From the NCBI GenBank assembly GCA_025056255.1, contig JANWVT010000004.1, positions 124,001 through 188,000 on the forward strand: 64,000 bases of DNA, read 5' to 3'. The translations under genes were made by a program, and so were the position numbers. This DNA is from Bernardetiaceae bacterium. GTDB taxonomy: Bacteria > Bacteroidota > Bacteroidia > Cytophagales > Thermoflexibacteraceae. Under the pieces are notes generated by a model, which saw only the letters and a program-made list of their open reading frames with translations, did not search any database and was not told where the DNA came from. This document shows, piece after piece, positions 18,436 through 26,088 of the stretch; position 1 is the stretch's first letter, and every line of letters starts with the position of its first letter.

Positions 18436-21009
18436 CTATTCTACTTTGAACCCCATCACCAAAATATCGTCTATTTGCCTTTCGTGTTGCATCCACTCCA
18501 TTAGCTCAAAGCGCAACTGGCGGCGTTGCTGCTCCATGGGCAGGTGATAGTTTTGGGCGAAGAATTTTTTCAATCTTCCGATAGAATACTTCAAGCCCTG
18601 CTCTCCGCCAAACTGGTCTTGTAAGCCATCGGAGAAAATATAGAAAGAAGTAGGCGCTTGAATAGGGATGATGTGTTTGGTAAAAACTCGGGAAGGTTCT
18701 TTTTGCATACCACCAATAGGGATTCGGTCGCCTTTGATGTGGTAAACGGTTTGTGGTTGGTCGTGTCGGATGTAAATTAGGGGGCTTTTAGCACCGGCAT
18801 ATTCTAAAACTCGTCGCTGCCGGTCAATCACACACAGGGCTACGTCCATTCCATCGCGGTTGTCGGTTTCCGACTGTTTCAATGCTTTGCGCACGTGCGC
18901 GTGCAATTCTTTGAGTATTAGCTCTGGCGACTCGATATGTAGCAATGAGACAATTTCGTTGAGAAAATCGTTGCCAATCATACTCATAAAAGCCCCCGGA
19001 ACGCCGTGCCCTGTACAATCTACCGCAGCGATGAAAATCTTGTTCTCTTTCTCTAAGAACCAGTAGAAGTCGCCGCTAACAATGTCGCGCGGACGGAAAA
19101 AGATAAAGGAATCGGGTAGTACAGTCTGAATAGCAGCTTTGTCGGGTAGCATAGCTTGTTGGATACGCCGAGCATAGTTGATACTTGCCGTCATCTTGTC
19201 GTTAGTGCGGCGAATGTCTTGGTTTTGGTCTTCTATTTTTCGGTAGGCTTCTGCATTTTCAATAGCATTGGCAATAAATACAGCAAGGCTTCGCAATATG
19301 TTCAAGGAGTACTCGTCGTAAGCATTTTTGCGAAAACTTTGCACGGTAATAACGCCAATCACTACGTCTTTGCTGATAAGCGGCAAGTAAATCATAGACT
19401 CTGGGTCTTCACCAGCTGCAGGAGGTTGTACCTCTTTTACGTATTTGTTGTATTCCTTAGAATAGTCGTTGATAAATACTTCGCGACGGTTTTTAATAGC
19501 CCATACTGAAAAACGCTTGTCGTCGTTCATGGAATGATAGAAAGTAGGCAATTTTTGCCCTCGCTCCATTGCCCCGCGAAATTCTATTTTGGCACGGGAC
19601 TCGCTCAGAATACCAATGCCAAATGCAGTGGCATCCATGAGCGCATTGACGTTTTCATAAACTTTCTCGATGATTTTGTCGGTGGAAAGCTCGGTAGTAA
19701 TCTGCAAGCCAATTTCTCCTAATAACTTTACGTTTTGGTAAGCTTTTTCTATTTGTGCATGGCTTTCCTCCAATTCCTCTTTTTGTTTGACTACTTCTAT
19801 GGTCCGCTCTTTTACTTTGTTTTCTACATCTCGGTAGAGGCTTGCATTTTCAATGGCTATGGCAATGTAAACTGCCAAAGAGCGCAGTAGATGCAAGTGG
19901 TTTTCGGTATAAGCGCTTTTTTGAAAACTTTGTACCGTTACAACTCCTATGCAGGTGTCTTTTGCCATGAGCGGCATGTAGATAATAGACAAGGGTATTT
20001 CGCCCATGATAGCACCAGCAAATTTCTTGGTGTACTTGTGGTATTCGTTGGGGTAATCGTTTAGCCATACTTCGGCTTTGTTGTTGAAGCAGTAGGCAGC
20101 CAGCCGATTCTCATCTGCCATGTCTAGTTCAAAGTAGGGCAGGGTTTTTCCACATTCTTTACCGCCTACAAATTCAAGGGCATTTTTTTCTCGGTTGTAA
20201 GTACCTATCCAGAACACAGAGGCATCCATTAAAGTATTAAGACTTTCATGAATGCGCTCGGTAACAGTTTCGATGTCTAAGCTGGAAGTGATTTGTTGCC
20301 CCAGTTGCCCTAAAAGTTGAATGTTTTGGTATGCTTGTTCAAGTGCTGTTTTTTGTTCATTGAGCACCCGATTTTGCATTTCTATCAGTTCTTTTTGCTT
20401 TTCTATCTCCTCGTAAGTAGAGGCGTTTTCCATGGCAATGGCAATGTAAACAGCCAAATTGCGGAGTAGTTCTACATGGTAGGGAGTATAGGCATTGTAC
20501 TGGAAGCTCTGTACAGTAATGGTGCCAATGGTTTGGTTTTTACACACTAAGGGCAGGTAGATAATGGAATTGGCATTTTTGCCTAAAATTGGAGTAGGAA
20601 CAGGTGCATTGGGAATATATTGATTGTATTCTTTGTAAAAATCGTTGATATAGATTTCTTGCTGGTTCAGGAAACAGTGTACTGCCAGTCGGTGCTTGTC
20701 GGTAATGGTGGAATAGGTATGAAAAGGTAGTTTCTCCCCTTCTTCTATGCCGCCGGGAAATTCAAGTTGCTGAGTAGCTTGATTGTAGATGCCTATGTCG
20801 AAAATAGCAACATCCATTAGCGAGGATAAGCTCTCAAAAATCACTTCGATAACCCGCTCTAAGTCGAGTTCTGCAATAATTTTTTTACCTATTTCGGCTA
20901 ATAAGCGGACATCGGTATGAGAATCCATTTGCGCTTCTCTATCCTTGTTTGTGTAAAGTTCGCTTCGTGTCATAGGCTTCGTGCGCTGCTCCAACAAGCA
21001 ATCGTTCAT
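18436..21009 (-). CDS. Triple-GAF SpoIIE/PP2C-type serine phosphatase
   Basis: About 857 residues: three tandem GAF domains (roughly 35-190, 235-395 and 437-600) joined by coiled-coil helices, then a PP2C-type SpoIIE domain. Each GAF carries a related block: INDFYKEYNQY, LNDYPNEYHKY and INDYSKEYNKY, so they arose by duplication. Phosphatase acidic motifs are GDFYWF, DCTGHGVPGAF, FSDGLQDQFGG and DDILVMG. Such enzymes sense small ligands and dephosphorylate anti-sigma-antagonist-like proteins; no partner is near. The open frame extends to an ATG at 21087, but TAAGTTTG (21075-21082 on this strand) overlaps codons 2-5 there, so the ATG at 21009 or later (20928) is more likely. A second SpoIIE protein is at 59806. 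Confidence 0.85.
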   Translation of the reverse strand: MNDCLLEQRTKPMTRSELYTNKDREAQMDSHTDVRLLAEIGKKIIAELDLERVIEVIFESLSSLMDVAIFDIGIYNQATQQLEFPGGIEEGEKLPFHTYSTITDKHRLAVHCFLNQQEIYINDFYKEYNQYIPNAPVPTPILGKNANSIIYLPLVCKNQTIGTITVQSFQYNAYTPYHVELLRNLAVYIAIAMENASTYEEIEKQKELIEMQNRVLNEQKTALEQAYQNIQLLGQLGQQITSSLDIETVTERIHESLNTLMDASVFWIGTYNREKNALEFVGGKECGKTLPYFELDMADENRLAAYCFNNKAEVWLNDYPNEYHKYTKKFAGAIMGEIPLSIIYMPLMAKDTCIGVVTVQSFQKSAYTENHLHLLRSLAVYIAIAIENASLYRDVENKVKERTIEVVKQKEELEESHAQIEKAYQNVKLLGEIGLQITTELSTDKIIEKVYENVNALMDATAFGIGILSESRAKIEFRGAMERGQKLPTFYHSMNDDKRFSVWAIKNRREVFINDYSKEYNKYVKEVQPPAAGEDPESMIYLPLISKDVVIGVITVQSFRKNAYDEYSLNILRSLAVFIANAIENAEAYRKIEDQNQDIRRTNDKMTASINYARRIQQAMLPDKAAIQTVLPDSFIFFRPRDIVSGDFYWFLEKENKIFIAAVDCTGHGVPGAFMSMIGNDFLNEIVSLLHIESPELILKELHAHVRKALKQSETDNRDGMDVALCVIDRQRRVLEYAGAKSPLIYIRHDQPQTVYHIKGDRIPIGGMQKEPSRVFTKHIIPIQAPTSFYIFSDGLQDQFGGEQGLKYSIGRLKKFFAQNYHLPMEQQRRQLRFELMEWMQHERQIDDILVMGFKVE

Positions 21010-21074
21010 AAATCGGCAAATTTGTAGCCAAATTCCAACAAAAAACGAGTGGAAATACAAATGAAGGGGTTTTG

Positions 21075-21082
21075 CAAACTTA
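21075..21082 (-). promoter_or_regulatory. -7 promoter box for the GAF-SpoIIE gene
   Basis: TAAGTTTG read on the minus strand (CAAACTTA on plus) matches TAnnTTTG and argues for a start codon downstream of 21068. Confidence 0.4.
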
Positions 21083-21214
21083 ATCATAAAGAAATGATTT
21101 TGTCATAATTCGGTTTTTTTTTAAACAAAAAATCACATTGAACAGGAAACATGTTGCTATGCTGTTGTATGTTGACAACTTTCGTTTAATTTGAGCCCAA
21201 TCAAATGCGCTGTT

Positions 21215-22216
21215 ATGTATCGGTTTGTACCCCATTGGCAAATCAATAAACGGGATTGGGATGAGTGCATTGCCGAGTCGCCACAACGAATATTGTATGC
21301 TTTTTCTTGGTATTTAGATATTGTTTCTCCGCGTTGGGATGCAGTAGTGCACGAACGCATGGGGCGCTATGAGGCTGTTATGCCTTTACCAACGCGTAAG
21401 CGGTTTACCTTTCGCTACTTGTGGCAGCCTCTGTTTGCTCAGCAGCTGGGCGTTTTTACTCGACAGGGACACATTACCCCCGATGTAATAGAATCTTTTT
21501 GCCGACTGGGTTTTGGCTGTTACTCCTATGCTTCGCACTATCCGTTTAATGTTTGTAACTCACAGGCACTAACCGACTGGCTATTAGATGAAGAGCGACA
21601 AGCAAGTCCTGATTTTGCAGATGTTGTTTTTCATCCGCAACAGACTCATCACTTGTCGCTTGCCTCTTCTTATGAGCACATTAGAGGACACTACACTGCC
21701 GACCGCGCCATGAATCTGAGAAGAGCCGAGCGTGCCGAACTGCAAATTATTGAAGGACAAAACATAGAGCCGCTGATTTTAATGTTTCGCCGCAGCGCCG
21801 AGCGAAAAATTATGGGCGGTGTGCATCCACGCACCTACCAATGGCTGCGTGCCATTTTCAATGCCCTGCGAACACGTGGTAAATGTAGGCTGTTGTACAC
21901 CAAAAATAGTAAAGGACATTTAGGCGCAGGAGCGCTTTTCGCCTTCGATGGTAACAAAATCATTTACTTGTTCAATGCTGCTTTTGATGCAGCTCGCAAG
22001 GAAAACGGCAGAACTATGCTGTTGGACTATATGTTTCGCGAGTATGCTGGGCAGCCGCTTATTTTCGATTTTGAAAGCCCGCAGGTAGCAAATATTAGTT
22101 CTTTTTACAGCAGTTTTGGCGCAGAGCCCGTCTCTTTTTATGCTGCTTATTTCAATAGGCTGCCTTGGCACATTAATGCTTTATGGAGCTTGAAGAAAAA
22201 GTTAATACCGGCATAG
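21215..22216 (+). CDS. FemAB/GNAT-like acyltransferase, unknown substrate
   Basis: A 333-residue protein of the GNAT/FemAB-like (BioF2-type) fold by overall pattern: an N-terminal half with W-x(n)-R aromatic blocks (FRYLWQPLFAQQLGVF), a middle MNLRRAERAEL like the KxRRNIRKA block of these enzymes, and a C-terminal beta-alpha unit (GALFAFDGNKIIYLFNAAFD, then FDFESPQVANISSFYSSFGAEP). FemAB-like enzymes transfer aminoacyl or acyl groups to cell-wall precursors or lipids. The substrate here is unknown. The ATG at 21215 is chosen over the TTG at 21191. Divergent from the GAF-phosphatase gene. Confidence 0.72.
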   Translation: MYRFVPHWQINKRDWDECIAESPQRILYAFSWYLDIVSPRWDAVVHERMGRYEAVMPLPTRKRFTFRYLWQPLFAQQLGVFTRQGHITPDVIESFCRLGFGCYSYASHYPFNVCNSQALTDWLLDEERQASPDFADVVFHPQQTHHLSLASSYEHIRGHYTADRAMNLRRAERAELQIIEGQNIEPLILMFRRSAERKIMGGVHPRTYQWLRAIFNALRTRGKCRLLYTKNSKGHLGAGALFAFDGNKIIYLFNAAFDAARKENGRTMLLDYMFREYAGQPLIFDFESPQVANISSFYSSFGAEPVSFYAAYFNRLPWHINALWSLKKKLIPA

Positions 22217-22241
22217 CGCTGGGTTACCCCTGTATAGGTAA

Positions 22242-22290
22242 AAAGCAGATACTGTAAAGCTTCATGACAGCACTCACAGGTATCTGCTTT
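22242..22290. terminator. Bidirectional terminator between acyltransferase and bTHX genes
   Basis: Arms AAAGCAGATACTGT (22242-22255) and ACAGGTATCTGCTTT (22276-22290) pair over 14 bp with one bulge. Read on the minus strand the stem is followed by TTTTT, so it ends the bTHX transcript best. Confidence 0.65.
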
Positions 22291-22305
22291 CGGAAAATGT
22301 AGTGG

Positions 22306-22333
22306 CAAACAGCACAAGGTTATTTGCTGTTTG
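22306..22333 (-). terminator. Hairpin at the bTHX stop codon
   Basis: A 9-bp stem CAAACAGCA / TGCTGTTTG (22306-22314 and 22325-22333). On the minus strand its first arm is the last codons of bTHX, and the stop codon lies in the loop. There is no T tract; the main terminator is at 22242-22290. Confidence 0.4.
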
Positions 22334-22439
22334 ACGGGGTAGGCGCAGGCAAGGGCTTGTTTGTTTTAGGACGCCGAGAGTTGCCATATGTTTTGCGCCA
22401 AATTTTTCCTCTGCGAGTTTTTCTATCTCCTTTTCCCAT
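22320..22439 (-). CDS. 30S ribosomal protein bTHX
   Basis: A 39-residue, strongly basic protein hidden in the gap between the acyltransferase and the FMN reductase. Its N-terminus MGKGDRKTRRGKIW is the hallmark of ribosomal protein bTHX (Thx), known from Thermus, chloroplasts and Bacteroidota, followed by RKTYGNSRRPK. The Pro/Ser tail (PLPAPTPSNSK) replaces the Lys-rich tail usual in the family. By homology it stabilises the head of the 30S subunit. It is encoded on the minus strand, starting with the ATG at 22439, with a TAATTTTG -7 box 43 bp upstream and hairpins after the stop. A longer frame over the same bases in another phase (22274-22474) is spurious. Confidence 0.9.
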   Translation of the reverse strand: MGKGDRKTRRGKIWRKTYGNSRRPKTNKPLPAPTPSNSK

Positions 22440-22481
22440 AGTAAAAAGGTGTTTACAAGTGCATCAATCAGCATTCAACCT

Positions 22482-22489
22482 CAAAATTA
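22482..22489 (-). promoter_or_regulatory. -7 promoter box for bTHX
   Basis: TAATTTTG on the minus strand, with a predicted leader of about 40 nt. A TTTG lies 12 bp upstream, shorter than the usual spacer. Confidence 0.5.
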
Positions 22490-22532
22490 GCAGACTTTCA
22501 ACAAACTTCCACTGTGCTTAGTGGTATTGGAT

Positions 22533-22540
22533 TAACTTTG
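22533..22540 (+). promoter_or_regulatory. -7 promoter box for the FMN reductase gene
   Basis: TAACTTTG lies 37 bp before the ATG at 22578. It is divergent from the bTHX box about 45 bp away. Confidence 0.5.
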
Positions 22541-22577
22541 TACAACCGTTGAACACACTATCTCAAACTAATTTTGT

Positions 22578-23162
22578 ATGACTTTTACTGTCGGTATTAT
22601 TTCTGCATCTCCACAAAAAGGAAGCAACACGCTTCGGTTTGCTAAGGCACTGCAGCAGCTGCTGGCAGAGCGCAGTTTTGACCGAGTTCCTCTGGTTAGT
22701 TTTGAAAATTACGATATTCCTTGGGTGGGCGAAGGCAGTATCCAACCCGAGCACCTCAGCCCGTTTCAGGCACATTTAATCTCGGTTTGGGAAAAAAGCA
22801 ATTTGCTATTTATTCTCTCTCCTGAGTACAATTGGAGCTTTAGCCCGCAAATTATCAATACATTAGACCAACTGGGCGGAAAAACCTTTGCACATTTGTT
22901 TGACAATAAAGTATTTGCACTGGCAGGCGTTTCTGCTGGGCGAGGAGGTAGGCAACCTGCACTTCAGCTCACTACTACATTGAACAAACTGATTAATTTT
23001 TTAGATGGTGATGCTGTTATTGCGCCGCGAATCTTTGAATCGCACGAAACAGATAAAATGCTAGATGCCGACGGTAATTTTATTGGCTCTGAGGCGTATA
23101 TAAAAGGAGCCACGGCTTTTGTTGAGTACGCGCTCCGCATTGCACAGCGTTGGTTCAGATAG
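22578..23162 (+). CDS. NADPH-dependent FMN reductase family protein
   Basis: A 194-residue flavodoxin-fold protein of the FMN_red family. The phosphate-binding N-terminal loop IISASPQKGSNTLRFAKAL and the flavin-contacting block SPEYNWSFSPQIINTLDQLGG (canonical PEYNGS-type, here PEYNWS) support it, as does AGVSAGRGGRQPALQLTTTL, the next conserved loop. Relatives reduce quinones, azo dyes, chromate or FMN with NADPH. The physiological substrate is not known. It converges on the Spy-like gene, with an inverted repeat between the stops. Confidence 0.88.
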   Translation: MTFTVGIISASPQKGSNTLRFAKALQQLLAERSFDRVPLVSFENYDIPWVGEGSIQPEHLSPFQAHLISVWEKSNLLFILSPEYNWSFSPQIINTLDQLGGKTFAHLFDNKVFALAGVSAGRGGRQPALQLTTTLNKLINFLDGDAVIAPRIFESHETDKMLDADGNFIGSEAYIKGATAFVEYALRIAQRWFR

Positions 23163-23214
23163 GGGCATAAGCAGAACAGTTTGTTTGCTCAGCTACACAA
23201 GTAGCAGCGTGTGC

Positions 23215-23268
23215 TTGCCTTTGCTGCAGCCTCCACAGTAACAAGCAGAGGCATGCAGCACAAGGCAA
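23215..23268. terminator. Inverted repeat between convergent FMN reductase and Spy-like genes
   Basis: TTGCCTTTGCTGCA (23215-23228) and TGCAGCACAAGGCAA (23254-23268) form a 14-bp stem with one bulge that fills the 106-bp convergent gap. No T tract is present. Confidence 0.45.
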
Positions 23269-23721
23269 CTAGTCTATTTCATCGGGCAGAGCTCGCGTTC
23301 TACCTATTCGCTCTACTAACAAACGCTTAAATTCCAATTCAGACTGATATAGCTCGGCAACTTGCCTCACATTAAGCACGGCAAGAAATTCTTTGTGATA
23401 TTTGCGGGCAAGAGCCAGCTCTTTTTCGCGCAAGTCGAACTCTTGTTCCATTGCTTTCCGCAGGTCTTCGTCGGTCATCACCAAGCTTTTGCGCCTCAAT
23501 TTCATGATTTGCTGCCGTAGTTCTAATTGTTCTTTTCGGTAGCGATTTAGTAACGGAATAAAAGCCTTCGCTTGTTCGGGTGTTAGCTGTAGGCGTTCTT
23601 GAATGATGGACATGCGGATTTTTTCTATTTCCGAACGGTCGAGTGGTCTTTGTGCAGTTGCAGCCCATGACAGTAGCAAGCAACAAACGGTAGTTATGCA
23701 ATAGTACAACACTCTTATCAT
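23269..23721 (-). CDS. Spy/CpxP-like periplasmic protein
   Basis: A 150-residue secreted protein with a signal peptide (VLYYCITTVCCLLLSWAATAQ) followed by long charged helices. The segment LTPEQAKAFIPLLNRYRKEQ is an LTxxQ-type helix seen in Spy/CpxP-like periplasmic proteins. It is the third gene of an ECF sigma operon, 3 bp after the membrane protein, so an envelope-stress role is a reasonable guess. Exact function unknown. Confidence 0.65.
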   Translation of the reverse strand: MIRVLYYCITTVCCLLLSWAATAQRPLDRSEIEKIRMSIIQERLQLTPEQAKAFIPLLNRYRKEQLELRQQIMKLRRKSLVMTDEDLRKAMEQEFDLREKELALARKYHKEFLAVLNVRQVAELYQSELEFKRLLVERIGRTRALPDEID

Positions 23722-23724
23722 AGC

Positions 23725-24102
23725 TTAGTAAATTATGTCTTCTTCCGACACATCAAGTAAGTATTCGTCTGCATGTATGAGAAGTTCGTCTTCTTGTAAG
23801 TTTGCCTGAGCGGGCTTGTAATCTATTAAGTCTGTTTCTGAAATGTCGTACTCTATGAGCATTTCTTCCACAGATAAAGTTTGTTGTGAATAATTCTCGG
23901 CAAGCTGCATTTTGTAAATGCCAATGCCAACAATTAAACAAATTGCAGCCAAGTAGTAGGCAAAACGCAACAAACGTGGGTGCCACTGAGGCACAGAGGT
24001 AGGGTTGTGTACCCGCCGAAGCACACGTTGTGGCAATGTGTCGAAATAATTTGTTGGCACGTGGAATATGGGCTCATTTTTAGGTATCTCATCCAGTTTC
24101 AT
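23725..24102 (-). CDS. Small single-pass membrane protein in an ECF sigma operon, possible anti-sigma factor
   Basis: A 125-residue protein with a soluble N-terminal part (MKLDEIPKNEPIFHVPTNYF, then LPQRVLRRV), one membrane helix (FAYYLAAICLIVGIGIY) and an acidic C-terminal tail (DEYLLDVSEEDIIY). It overlaps the sigma factor gene by 4 bp, so the two are translationally coupled. The topology and position fit an anti-sigma factor, but no zinc anti-sigma motif (HxxxCxxC) is present, so that role is inference. Confidence 0.6.
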   Translation of the reverse strand: MKLDEIPKNEPIFHVPTNYFDTLPQRVLRRVHNPTSVPQWHPRLLRFAYYLAAICLIVGIGIYKMQLAENYSQQTLSVEEMLIEYDISETDLIDYKPAQANLQEDELLIHADEYLLDVSEEDIIY

Positions 24103-24737
24103 ATGGCATTCTTTGCTAAATATTCTTCAATTTTTTTTACAGCATGGTGATAAGAAGCTTTTAAAGCACCTACAGAAGTGCCTGTAATGTTGGCAATATC
24201 TTCATAGGTTAGTTCATCGTAATAGCGCAGGTTAAAAACCAATCGTTGCTTGTCGGGCAAGCGAAGAAGCGCTTTTTGCAGTTTTAGCTGGATTTCCTCG
24301 CCGGTGCATCCGTGTTGGTGGTCTAACTTCGTAGCCAGTTCTTTGGCAACATCATACAGGGGAATAAAGTAGCGTCGGCGTTTTTTGTTCAAAAAATTCA
24401 AACATTCGTTAGAAGCAATGCGATAGAGCCAAGTGTATAGCTGAGCATCTTCTCGAAACGTATCTAAATGATGCCATACTTTTACAAAAACTTCCTGAGT
24501 AAGGTCATCAGCATCGTTGTGGTCTATCACCATTTTGCGGATATGCATATAAATCCGCTGTTGGTATTTGCGCATCAGTTGGTCGAATGCCCAGTTTTTA
24601 GACTCTTCTTGTTTAAACTTGCTCAGAATATCGGTATCTTCGGCTACCGCGCTCATATTTTTGGTAGGTTTTGCCTCCCATTCATGTTTGCTGTGGGCAT
24701 CAGCCTCACTTTTTTTACTGCCCATTATAGGCTTCAT
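24099..24737 (-). CDS. ECF-type RNA polymerase sigma factor
   Basis: A 212-residue sigma-70 family factor of the extracytoplasmic group: region 2 with DADDLTQEVFVKVWHHL and TWLYRIASNECLNFL, and region 4 with LPDKQRLVFNLRYYDELTYEDIA and a helix-turn-helix GTSVGALKASYHHAVKKI. The first 45 residues are charged and not part of the fold; the Met at codon 5 is an alternative start. It heads an operon with the membrane protein and the Spy-like protein, a common autoregulated layout for envelope responses in Bacteroidota. The downstream gene start overlaps its stop by 4 bp. Confidence 0.9.
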   Translation of the reverse strand: MKPIMGSKKSEADAHSKHEWEAKPTKNMSAVAEDTDILSKFKQEESKNWAFDQLMRKYQQRIYMHIRKMVIDHNDADDLTQEVFVKVWHHLDTFREDAQLYTWLYRIASNECLNFLNKKRRRYFIPLYDVAKELATKLDHQHGCTGEEIQLKLQKALLRLPDKQRLVFNLRYYDELTYEDIANITGTSVGALKASYHHAVKKIEEYLAKNAI

Positions 24738-24826
24738 ATCTGCATTGCTTTTTAGCTTAGATGCTACTGCAAGCAGAAAGTTTAACGCTTTATCAGATTT
24801 TTACGTTTTTTTTGCAAATTTGACAC

Positions 24827-25810
24827 ATGCCATCCTCTTATCTCAATTTCAGATTCCGCTTCTTGAATGAAAACGGCAAACGGGTATCTATCATTTTGCA
24901 AAACGGACGTGCCGATGGCGAAAATGGACTGAGGCTAACTGAATATGCTATTCCAATAGAGGACATTTTGCACGTACACAGGCACATGAACCAATTGGCT
25001 ATTATTTTAAAGCCCTACCTGGCTTTACCCAAAAGTTTGCTACAATACGTATTGCCTGAAACCAGTGCTTTGCTGATAGAAGTTGCCGATGATTTTGCTT
25101 TTAATGTCAAAAGTGCACTCGACCAGCACTTAAGTCGGCTGCATGTGGCAAATGCCAGAGCAAAATGGGAAGCCGAAGGAAAAGGTAAGTTGTTCCGAAC
25201 TATTTCATGTCCTACTTGCGAGGCGCTTATCGATACTACCGCTATTTTTTCAGACTACATTTATTGCCGCTATTGCACTACTATTTTTAACCAATACCAG
25301 CAAATATTGCCCAAATCGGAACAGTACAATATTTGTCCGCGCTGCAACTATTACGGGCGCTTGCAGCTGTATCCGGAAGTAAAGTTTTTCTGGTTGCCCA
25401 ACGAAAAGGCTTTTTCTTTTGCTGAAAATTACATCTGCGACACTTGTGCAGGCAGAACATACCAAGCAACCATTTGGAAAAATGCACTCTACTTAGTAGG
25501 GTTGCCGTTTAGCTGGTATCTGAAATACATGATAAGCAAAGAGCAAGACCCTGTATTAGCAGAAATGGCAACTGCCAACCGATTAGCTCAAGATGGCGAC
25601 ATGATAGAAGCCGACGTGCTATACTCTACTATGCTCCTTCGCAACGAGCGGCATCCGGGGTTGCTTTACAACTACGGGTTGGCATGGCTGCAAAACAATG
25701 AACCTAAAAAAGCTTTTACTTATCTTAGCCGCACCATAGAACTTTGCTACAACTACGAACCTGCCCGCGAAATTTTAGAGATGTATAAAGATATGCTGGT
25801 TGTTAAGTAG
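24827..25810 (+). CDS. Double zinc-ribbon protein with TPR-like tail, unknown function
   Basis: A 327-residue protein I cannot place in a named family. Residues about 1-115 resemble a PH-like or beta-rich module. Residues about 127-210 carry four CxxC pairs (CPTC, CRYC, CPRC and CDTC), arranged as two zinc ribbons. Residues about 235-325 look like tetratricopeptide helices (LLYNYGLAWLQNNEPKKAFTYLSRTIELC). No signal peptide is seen. It is divergent from the ECF sigma gene and is followed by the first copy of the dispersed 230-290 bp element, which begins right after its stop. Confidence 0.6.
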   Translation: MPSSYLNFRFRFLNENGKRVSIILQNGRADGENGLRLTEYAIPIEDILHVHRHMNQLAIILKPYLALPKSLLQYVLPETSALLIEVADDFAFNVKSALDQHLSRLHVANARAKWEAEGKGKLFRTISCPTCEALIDTTAIFSDYIYCRYCTTIFNQYQQILPKSEQYNICPRCNYYGRLQLYPEVKFFWLPNEKAFSFAENYICDTCAGRTYQATIWKNALYLVGLPFSWYLKYMISKEQDPVLAEMATANRLAQDGDMIEADVLYSTMLLRNERHPGLLYNYGLAWLQNNEPKKAFTYLSRTIELCYNYEPAREILEMYKDMLVVK

Positions 25811-26043
25811 AGTTTTTTCTAAGGCTCGTTTTGCCAAATTTATATTTATGCAGGCACGCTTGCCCTTGTTCCCGTTCTTGTGAACAATCCTCATCGCGCG
25901 TGGCAATACATGCAACAGCGAAAAGACTTTGGAGTGTAGAAGAGGAACATTCCGCAATCCAAACTCCAAAATCCTGTTTATCCTGCCATTCTGTCTAATT
26001 ATTTAGGTTTTAACGTTTGCCCCTGTAAAGCCTAAAACATGCT
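25811..26043 (+). repeat. Dispersed non-coding element R, copy 1
   Basis: About 233 bp between convergent genes. The shared blocks in order are GCCAAATTTATATT, ATGCAGGCA, CTTGTTC, ATGCAACAGCGAAAA, TTTGGAGTGTAGA, ATTCCGCAATCC, AATCCTG and CCTAAAACATG. They recur at 30413 and 54561 in the same orientation. The 3' end folds into a hairpin, TTTAGGTTTT (26002-26011) with AAAGCCTAAA (26027-26036). Many stops in all frames; no protein supported. Confidence 0.75.
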
Positions 26044-26088
26044 CTAAATTAGATGTAATGCTTCCGTTTCACAACAAAATTAAATCTA

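Noticed and set aside
22274-22474. A 66-codon minus-strand frame over the bTHX region
   Set aside because: It is in another phase of the same strand and has no recognisable motif, while the shorter frame reads as bTHX.
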